A stretch of 64,000 nt of DNA, from positions 2,108,501 to 2,172,500 of the forward strand of contig NZ_JAMLIX010000001.1 in the NCBI RefSeq assembly GCF_023953965.1, given 5' to 3'. Under the pieces are notes generated by a model, which was not told the origin of the DNA, made no database searches, and saw nothing but the letters and a program-made list of their open reading frames with translations. Source of the stretch: Bosea sp. (in: a-proteobacteria) (GTDB lineage: Bacteria > Pseudomonadota > Alphaproteobacteria > Rhizobiales > Beijerinckiaceae). This document shows positions 58,298 to 64,000 of the stretch, piece by piece. Numbering within the stretch: position 1 is the first letter of the stretch; the number at the start of each line of letters is the position of its first letter. A program made the position numbers and the translations under genes.

Positions 58298-59167
58298 TCA
58301 GATAGTCTGGCGTCCGCCGAGAATGCCGCGGGGAAGTAGGGCCAATGTCATGATGATCGCTACAAATCCAATCGCCGATCGATAGTTGACCGGCAGGATC
58401 AGCGTCGACCACTCTTCGGCGACGCCGATCAGAATGGCTCCAACGACTGCTCCGGTCACATTCCCGAGCCCTCCGACAACGGCCGCGGCAAAGACCGAAA
58501 TGATGATCAGAAAGCCCATATCGGGCGTAATCGCAGTATTCGTTGCCAGGATGATTCCCGAAGCGCCACCGAGACCCATTCCAATAAAGTTGGAGATGGT
58601 TGAGATACGTCGAGGATCTATTCCCTTTATGTCTGCAAGTTGAGGATTATCGGCCACCGCCCGCATGGCGCGCCCGATGCTTGTAAAGGTCAGGAGGCCG
58701 AACAAAAGACCCATGGCGACGACCGCGAGACCGAGATTCTCGAACTGCTGCGGCGCGATTCGGATGTTGCCCCACACGACGTCGCGCATGATCGGGACGT
58801 CGAGGGAACGGACATCGTTTCCAAAGAGCATGCGCAGCGCGTTCTCGAGAACCATATTCAACGCCATCGAACCGATGGCCACGATCAAGGGTCCCCCGCC
58901 ACGCAGAGGCTGCAACGCAATCCGATCTGTGAAAACCCCGACAAGTCCCGCGAGGATAAAGGCAAAAATGAGAGTCCCCACGAAGGGGACTCCGAAGTAA
59001 GTGTTCGAGACGTATCCTACAAAGGCGCCAACGGCCACATGCGCCGCCATCGAGAAATTCGTTATTCTCTGGACGGCGAAGATAAGGCTCAACCCCACAG
59101 CTGGCAAAGCAATCGTAGAGCCGGCCATGAGCCCGTTGACGGTTAGTTGTAGAAGTTCGGAACTCAT
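58298..59167 (-). CDS. livH: Branched-chain amino acid-type ABC permease LivH
   Basis: A 289-residue permease with LivH landmarks GLMAGSTIALPAVGLSLIFA, GRAMRAVADNPQLADIKGID and FAAAVVGGLGNVTGAVVGAI. It overlaps the preceding binding-protein stop by one base. Composition is AT-richer than its neighbours, like livM. Confidence 0.9.
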   Translation of the reverse strand: MSSELLQLTVNGLMAGSTIALPAVGLSLIFAVQRITNFSMAAHVAVGAFVGYVSNTYFGVPFVGTLIFAFILAGLVGVFTDRIALQPLRGGGPLIVAIGSMALNMVLENALRMLFGNDVRSLDVPIMRDVVWGNIRIAPQQFENLGLAVVAMGLLFGLLTFTSIGRAMRAVADNPQLADIKGIDPRRISTISNFIGMGLGGASGIILATNTAITPDMGFLIIISVFAAAVVGGLGNVTGAVVGAILIGVAEEWSTLILPVNYRSAIGFVAIIMTLALLPRGILGGRQTI

Positions 59168-60366
59168 CAGAGGGTCACGTTGACGAGCTTGCCGTCACGG
59201 ATTTGCTGCAATTGGAATTCGCAGTCTGAAAGGCTGCCATTCGGCTCGAACGAACAAGGTCCGGAGGCCCCGTCATAATTGATCGGGCGTCCCTCGCGCA
59301 GGATCGCCAGACCCGCCAGGGCGTCCGTCACGACCTCCCCCGAACCACTGCTGACCGAACGGATGGTATCCTTGATTGCCGTGCCGGTTGCCGCCTTGGC
59401 CCGGGCGACCGAGAGGATGAAAAGATTGATATGGTCGAAAGCCTGGCAGGCGTAGGTGTCGGGCTGATCTGTGCCGGCGATCTCCTGGACGCGCTTGTAA
59501 CCTGGTGATCCCAGCGCCGGAACCGGTACTTGCGTGTAGAGGCCTTCGACGACCTGCTTTCCAGCCCCGTCTATCACGGCCTGATTGACGCCCGTCGCAA
59601 GGCCGATGATCGGCGCCTTGACACCGGCTCTGTAAAGATCGCGTGTCATGATGATGTTGTCGGGTGCCAGCCCGCCCAGCAGGACGACATCGGGCTGCGC
59701 CTTGAGGAGTTGGTCGACTTCCGTACGAAAGGACGTCTTACGAATATCGTAGATGACGCTGGTCGCTTTCGTTCCGGCTGCCGTGCACGCGGCTTCGACC
59801 GCTCGGATGAACGGCTCGGCATATGGCTGCTGCGGGGCAAGAACATAGACCTGTTTGGCTTTTCGCTTGATCGCGAACTCGGCCAGCTTGCGTCCTTGCA
59901 TGCCGGTATCGGGATGCGTTCGGATGAAATATCCTTGGTGAGGCATGGCGCTAAGCGAGTCAGCGGAAGTGATGCCAAACATAATGACTTTATTCTGCCA
60001 ACAGATCGGCAGCATGGCGGCTCCGACGCTCGATGCCCAGACGCTGATGATTGCGCTGACGCGGTCTACGTCTATGAGCTTTCGAGTCGCGAGAACGCCG
60101 GCATCCGGATTGGTCTGATCGTCTTCTCCGAAATATTCGATCTTCTGGCCAAATATGCCTCCCGCCCTGTTGACGTCTTCGACAATTGCACGATGGATCT
60201 TCATCATCGTCGGGCCGTGGGGAGCGCCGGCGCCGGTGAGCGGAACCAGGCCGCCGACACGGATCGGCCCCTGAAACTGCTGTGCAAACGACGGAATCGG
60301 AAGTGCTGCGAGTGCGGAGGCACCAACCGCGACAGCACGGCGCGTAGGATGAAAAGAGGCGGTCAT
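59167..60366 (-). CDS. Branched-chain amino acid-type substrate-binding protein (LivK family)
   Basis: A 399-residue periplasmic binding protein. A Tat-like signal (PTRRAVAVGASALAALPIPS) is cleaved at SFAQ near residue 28. The mature start IRVGGLVPLTGAGAPHGPTM is typical of the family, which also binds amides, aromatic acids and other organic acids. With AtuA in the operon, a branched or terpenoid acid is as likely as an amino acid. Confidence 0.88.
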   Translation of the reverse strand: MTASFHPTRRAVAVGASALAALPIPSFAQQFQGPIRVGGLVPLTGAGAPHGPTMMKIHRAIVEDVNRAGGIFGQKIEYFGEDDQTNPDAGVLATRKLIDVDRVSAIISVWASSVGAAMLPICWQNKVIMFGITSADSLSAMPHQGYFIRTHPDTGMQGRKLAEFAIKRKAKQVYVLAPQQPYAEPFIRAVEAACTAAGTKATSVIYDIRKTSFRTEVDQLLKAQPDVVLLGGLAPDNIIMTRDLYRAGVKAPIIGLATGVNQAVIDGAGKQVVEGLYTQVPVPALGSPGYKRVQEIAGTDQPDTYACQAFDHINLFILSVARAKAATGTAIKDTIRSVSSGSGEVVTDALAGLAILREGRPINYDGASGPCSFEPNGSLSDCEFQLQQIRDGKLVNVTL

Positions 60367-60384
60367 ATGCTTTGCTCCCCTATG

Positions 60385-61119
60385 TTACGTTGATTTTAGC
60401 GTCTCGGCTGCGTGTTCTCCCAGGAAGACGAAGCGTATCTCGGGGTCGGCCAGGAGCTTTGCGGCAGGTCCTTCCCGACTATTGCAGCCATCGACCAGGA
60501 TGTAGGCTCTTTCCGCGAACTCCAGCGCCCTTACGGCATTCTGCTCGACCAACAGAACGGCTATGCCGCTATCCGCGAATGTTCGGATCAGCTGGAACAG
60601 GTCTCCAGCCGCCGCTGGAGAGAGACCCGCGGTCGGTTCGTCCAACAGGACGAGCCTCGGATCGACCATGAGGGCCATGCCCATGGCGAGGAGTTGGCGC
60701 TGGCCGCCGGACAACGCCCCTGCCCGTGCGCGCCGTTTTTCGGCAAGAGCAGGAATGCGCTCGAAGACCTTCTCGGTCCGCTCCCGGTTGGAGGAGGGAT
60801 GGAGATTTCCGCCGATCTCGAGATTTTCGACGATGGTCAGGCTCGGGAAGACGTTGTGCTCCTGCGGCACGAAGGCGACCCCCCTCTTCGCCAGCTCTCG
60901 CGGCGGCAGGTTTGAGATCTCGTGCCCGGCCAGCAGGATCGATCCCTTTCTGAGAGGCACGACGCCGGCAAGCGCCTTGAGGAATGTCGATTTTCCCGCG
61001 CCGTTGGGCCCGAGGATCGCCACGACCTCCCCTGCGGCGACGGAGACACTGATGCTTTTCAGGATTACGTCTTGGGCGCCGTAGCCTGCGACCAGGCCGG
61101 CTGCGGTCAGGAGCGTCAT
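60385..61119 (-). CDS. livF: Branched-chain amino acid-type ABC ATPase LivF
   Basis: A 244-residue ATPase: Walker A GPNGAGKST, VPQEHNVFPSLTIVENL, signature ALSGGQRQLLAMGMAL, Walker B LVLLDEPTAGLSP. The short form without TOBE domain and this motif spacing are typical of LivF. The start overlaps the livG stop (ATGA). Confidence 0.92.
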   Translation of the reverse strand: MTLLTAAGLVAGYGAQDVILKSISVSVAAGEVVAILGPNGAGKSTFLKALAGVVPLRKGSILLAGHEISNLPPRELAKRGVAFVPQEHNVFPSLTIVENLEIGGNLHPSSNRERTEKVFERIPALAEKRRARAGALSGGQRQLLAMGMALMVDPRLVLLDEPTAGLSPAAAGDLFQLIRTFADSGIAVLLVEQNAVRALEFAERAYILVDGCNSREGPAAKLLADPEIRFVFLGEHAAETLKST

Positions 61120-61976
61120 GCATCGCTCCCGAGATAGGCCTGCTGAACACCGTGGTGTGCGCGGATGCTCTCGAACCTGCCCTCAGCGAGGTTCCGGCCT
61201 CCCGCAAGAACATAGACATAGTCGCAGACGGACTTGACGAAACTCATGTTGTGCTCGATCACCAGCACCGTGATTCCGGCGGCCCGGATTTGCAGCAGAT
61301 GCTCGCTGAGATCGCGGCTGAGCGAGGGATTGACCCCCGCCATGGGCTCGTCGAGCAGGATCAGCCGTGGCTGCGCCATCAGCACGCGCCCCAGATCAAG
61401 AAGCTTTTTCTGGCCGCCTGAGAGATCCGCGGCGGCGGCGTTGACGAGGTGGCCGAGCTTGAGCATCTCAGCGATCCGCCACGCGGATTTGCGCAGATCA
61501 CGCTCCCGGTCCACGGCGGCAGCGGATCCGCGAAGAGCTGCCCAGACCGATTCTCCCGGCTGTTTCGGCCCATAAAGCATCAGATTCTCAAGGACACTCA
61601 GCGTCGGAAGCGTTCTCGACAACTGGAATGTGCGGATGAGCCCATGCGCTGCCCGTCGATCAGGCCGCTCATGTGTCACGTCTCGGCCGCGCAGGCGTAC
61701 AGTCCCCTGATCCGGGGACAATGCGCCGGCGATGATATTGAACAGCGTGCTCTTTCCCGCGCCGTTGGGGCCGATCAGGCCGGTGATCGTGCCCGGCTGC
61801 ACGGCGATGCTCGCCCCCTGCAGCGCCCGCAGCCCGCCAAACCTGCGATAGATGCCAACGGCTTCCAGGAGCGGGCTCGCGGCATCGCTTCGCGTGCCGT
61901 ACTGCCCATCGTCGACCGGCACGATGGCGGAGGCGCGGTCCTCTGCCCTCCTCGAGTGATGAATCGGCCCAGCCAT
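61116..61976 (-). CDS. livG: Branched-chain amino acid-type ABC ATPase LivG
   Basis: A 286-residue ATPase: Walker A GPNGAGKST, GLIRTFQLSRTLPTLSVLEN, signature DLSGGQKKLLDLGRVL, Walker B LILLDEPMAGVNP. About 35 extra residues precede the usual start. It lies directly behind the small AtuA-C-like gene with no gap. Confidence 0.92.
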   Translation of the reverse strand: MAGPIHHSRRAEDRASAIVPVDDGQYGTRSDAASPLLEAVGIYRRFGGLRALQGASIAVQPGTITGLIGPNGAGKSTLFNIIAGALSPDQGTVRLRGRDVTHERPDRRAAHGLIRTFQLSRTLPTLSVLENLMLYGPKQPGESVWAALRGSAAAVDRERDLRKSAWRIAEMLKLGHLVNAAAADLSGGQKKLLDLGRVLMAQPRLILLDEPMAGVNPSLSRDLSEHLLQIRAAGITVLVIEHNMSFVKSVCDYVYVLAGGRNLAEGRFESIRAHHGVQQAYLGSDA

Positions 61977-62378
61977 TCAGGACGCCACTCTTCGCATTGG
62001 AGCGGGCTGGTCGTCGAAGCCTCGTTTGCGCGCTGCGAGGAGATGACGCGGGATCCTGACCGGCAAGGTCAGCAGGAAAAAGGACAAGGTCTTGCCGTGC
62101 CCATCCAGGTTGAGGCTGCCGTTGACGCCGCCTTCCAAAACGTCATCGATCACGAAATTGAAGGCTGCCAGCAAAGGCAGATCGTAGCGGCATACCTTGA
62201 CCGGTCCGCGCGCTGAAAAAAGCCGGGCAACCCGCTCAGCTGTCACCTGCTCGGCCAACAGCGGAAAGATCGCGGGATCATAGGCGATGAGGCTCGCATT
62301 TACGCGATTGCCCTTATCGCCCGTTCGGCTGTGGGCAACCTCATGGAGAGCGACCTCCAGGGTTTCTTCGGCGCTCAT
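61977..62378 (-). CDS. AtuA C-terminal-domain-like small protein
   Basis: A 133-residue protein matching the C-terminal domain of AtuA-type proteins, with the signature HSRTGDKGNRVNASLIAYDP near the N-terminus (usual form A-R-T/S-G-D-K-G) and FVIDDVLEGGVNGSLNLDGH. In Pseudomonas AtuA and many homologues this domain is fused to the main DUF1446 domain; here it is a separate gene overlapping the larger one by four bases (ATGA at 62375-62378). Presumably the two products associate. Confidence 0.82.
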   Translation of the reverse strand: MSAEETLEVALHEVAHSRTGDKGNRVNASLIAYDPAIFPLLAEQVTAERVARLFSARGPVKVCRYDLPLLAAFNFVIDDVLEGGVNGSLNLDGHGKTLSFFLLTLPVRIPRHLLAARKRGFDDQPAPMRRVAS

Positions 62379-63751
62379 AGGGGGGCCTCCGCCAAGATTT
62401 CAACGGTCGGCTTAACCAAGTCCCGCCCAAGCAGTACGGACCGGGTCTGAACCCTGCCGGTAACACCTTTCCTGACGCCTCCTCCTCCCCCTGGGCCGGT
62501 GCTGTAGAGACCAATCACCTCGTTGGCGATGCGATCCGCGGTAAGCTTGTCGGGGGCATTGCCGGCGAGCCGAACGCGATATTCGCCATCGTTGGGAAAT
62601 TCGCCCCGACGGCGCATCGTGCCGCTGTCGCCGTCGAAGCTGCTGACCGCGCCAATCAGGTCGATGCGCGTCGGACACTGAATACCGACGATACGCAGAC
62701 GCTCGGCCAGCACCTGCGCGGCGAGCTCCGCGCGAGCCAGGGCATTGGGTCCCGCATAGGTGATCTCTCCCTCGGCCAGGAACCCGCCTTCAACGCTGAG
62801 TGTCGCCTTCAGAGTCTCGGGACGGGGTCGACCGCGCGCTCCGGTTACGGCGACCCGGTTGGGACCGGCCTCCTCGAGGCGGACAGCGGTCACATCGAGC
62901 ACCACGTCGGGCACCACATAAGCCGCGGGGTCGTGCATTTCGTAGAGCAGTTGCTCAGTCACCGTGGCGGTCGAAACCAGACCGCCCGTATCGTCCGCCT
63001 TGGTGATGACCAGTCGGCCGTCCGCCTCGACTTCACCGATCGGGAAGCCGATCCGTCCAAGATCAGGCACGTCCTTGTAGCCAGGATCCGCGAAGTAACC
63101 GCCCGAGACCTGGGCGCTGCATTCGAGGAGATGACCGGCCAAGGTCCCGGCCGCAAGAAGATCCCAATCGGTTTCTGTCCAGCCGAACTCCGAGATCAAA
63201 GGGCCGAGAACGAGCGCGGAATCCGTACAGCGACCGGTTATGACCATATGGGCGCCGAGGTTCAGCGCCTCGGCGATCGGGCGTGCGCCGAGATAGACGT
63301 TGGCGGCAATCAGCGGCTCGTCCCCGAGCGGAAGCCCCTCGATCGTCGGCCAGGCGCGAATCTCCTGCTCGGAAACCATACCGAGGAGATCGTCCCCTTC
63401 GATCAGGCCAACGCGCAGGCCCTCGAGCCCCAGTTCCCTGGCGATCCCGAACACGAGGGCCGCCGCAGCCCTGGGATTGGCGGCCCCTGAATTACAGACG
63501 ATCCGAATGCCCGCGGTGACGCAGCGTGTCAGGATCGGACGCAGAAAAGCGCCGAGTTGAGGGGTGTAACCGGCATCGGGATTTCTGCGCCGCTCGAGTT
63601 GAGCAAGGGCCAGCGTCCGTTCCGCGAGCGTTTCGAGGATGATGTAGCGGGGCCCGTTACGACGTTCCAGCGTGCCCACGAGGATTTCGACGGCGTCAGG
63701 CCGCTCGTCTGCAAAGCCGGCACCACCCCCGATATAGACCTTGGTAGCCAT
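62375..63751 (-). CDS. AtuA-family protein (acyclic terpene utilisation, DUF1446)
   Basis: A 458-residue protein of the AtuA/DUF1446 family: YIGGGAGFADERPDAVEILV, IILETLAERTLALAQLERR, IVCNSGAANPRAAAALVFGI, MVITGRCTDSALVLGPLISE and VTGARGRPRPETLKATLSVE. AtuA is needed for growth of Pseudomonas on citronellol/geraniol-type terpenes, but its reaction is not established. It is first gene of an operon with its own C-terminal partner and a complete Liv-type importer. This copy lacks the fused C-terminal domain. Confidence 0.87.
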   Translation of the reverse strand: MATKVYIGGGAGFADERPDAVEILVGTLERRNGPRYIILETLAERTLALAQLERRRNPDAGYTPQLGAFLRPILTRCVTAGIRIVCNSGAANPRAAAALVFGIARELGLEGLRVGLIEGDDLLGMVSEQEIRAWPTIEGLPLGDEPLIAANVYLGARPIAEALNLGAHMVITGRCTDSALVLGPLISEFGWTETDWDLLAAGTLAGHLLECSAQVSGGYFADPGYKDVPDLGRIGFPIGEVEADGRLVITKADDTGGLVSTATVTEQLLYEMHDPAAYVVPDVVLDVTAVRLEEAGPNRVAVTGARGRPRPETLKATLSVEGGFLAEGEITYAGPNALARAELAAQVLAERLRIVGIQCPTRIDLIGAVSSFDGDSGTMRRRGEFPNDGEYRVRLAGNAPDKLTADRIANEVIGLYSTGPGGGGGVRKGVTGRVQTRSVLLGRDLVKPTVEILAEAPL

Positions 63752-63832
63752 GCACCACCTATTTTATTCACAGTGTATTATTAATGGCTTATGCGGTCAA
63801 TCCCATTGCGGCGGCAAAGTGGTTGTCCGAAC

Positions 63833-64000
63833 TCATCCCTGATCCACGTTATGCCAGGGCGCAGGCGGGTCATCGTAGTCCGTGTCCGGTGCGGCGCGGG
63901 CCGCCCGTTCAAGCGCCGCCGGGGCGATGCCGTATCGACTTGCGATAAAGTCCATGCTGAATTTTCCGCTGCGCAAGTCGCGAGCCAGATCGGCAGCGCT
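63833..64000 (-). CDS. C-terminal end of an unrecognised protein (partial)
   Basis: A minus-strand frame is open from the right edge to the stop at 63833-63835 (55 residues). It reads ADLARDLRSGKFSMDFIASR then YGIAPAALERAARAAPDTDY, which resembles a DNA-binding helix-turn-helix, ending in a Pro/Asp-rich tail. It is followed by the 81-base AT-rich promoter gap of the AtuA operon. Too little is visible to name it. Confidence 0.5.
   Translation of the reverse strand, partial: SAADLARDLRSGKFSMDFIASRYGIAPAALERAARAAPDTDYDDPPAPWHNVDQG

Overview
High-GC (roughly two-thirds G+C by eye) alphaproteobacterial chromosome, probably Hyphomicrobiales (Rhizobiales) and perhaps Bosea-like. This is inferred from codon use, many ABC importers with LysR/LacI/IclR/GntR regulators, a Sinorhizobium-type ECF sigma/anti-sigma/sulfite dehydrogenase set, and palindromic intergenic repeats of a rhizobial kind. 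The genus is a guess. I see no rRNA, tRNA, CRISPR, prophage or intact insertion sequence.

Layout. (1) 1-17391, all plus strand: a type I secretion ABC exporter (5' truncated by the window edge) and its HlyD adaptor, a small protein made almost wholly of RTX calcium-binding repeats behind an AT-rich leader, then a nearly gapless glycan cluster: a family-2 glycosyltransferase, a methyltransferase, a GT4, a coiled-coil membrane protein, a second GT2-like protein that has lost its catalytic acids, a second GT4, two pyruvyl-transferase-family proteins flanking a secreted propeller-like protein, and a GSCFA protein. (2) 17392-17931: remains of a LeuC-like dehydratase and a GntR regulator. (3) 18096-26201: a LacI-controlled carbohydrate locus (two permeases and a binding protein without an ATPase, an FAD oxidoreductase, an FGGY kinase, an SDR). 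(4) 26203-26401: a block of three different palindromic repeats; a second copy of one lies at 44552-44595. (5) 26545-30008: ECF sigma factor, anti-sigma factor, sulfite dehydrogenase and two cytochromes c, with an ECF-type promoter before the dehydrogenase; then a ClC channel.

(6) 31941-43189: a frameshifted remnant of a Cys/Met-metabolism PLP enzyme; a LysR divergent from an L-cysteate sulfo-lyase/D-cysteine desulfhydrase-type enzyme plus an Asp/Glu racemase; a second LysR divergent from a ureohydrolase, MBL hydrolase, polyamine-type ABC importer and creatininase-family amidohydrolase. (7) 43303-55185, minus strand: an MFS transporter, and an operon controlled by a divergent IclR with enoyl-CoA hydratase, acyl-CoA ligase, a hydantoinase A-B (5-oxoprolinase-like) fusion and an ABC importer whose two permeases are fused. 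(8) 56612-63751: a GntR regulator facing a minus-strand operon of a split AtuA protein and a full branched-chain-amino-acid-type importer. A partial reading frame enters at the right edge.

Apart from the secretion/glycan locus, the window is mostly scavenging loci, each with transporter, catabolic enzymes and a local regulator. The least explained parts are the RTX/glycan locus, the ureohydrolase-MBL-creatininase operon and the split-AtuA/Liv operon.
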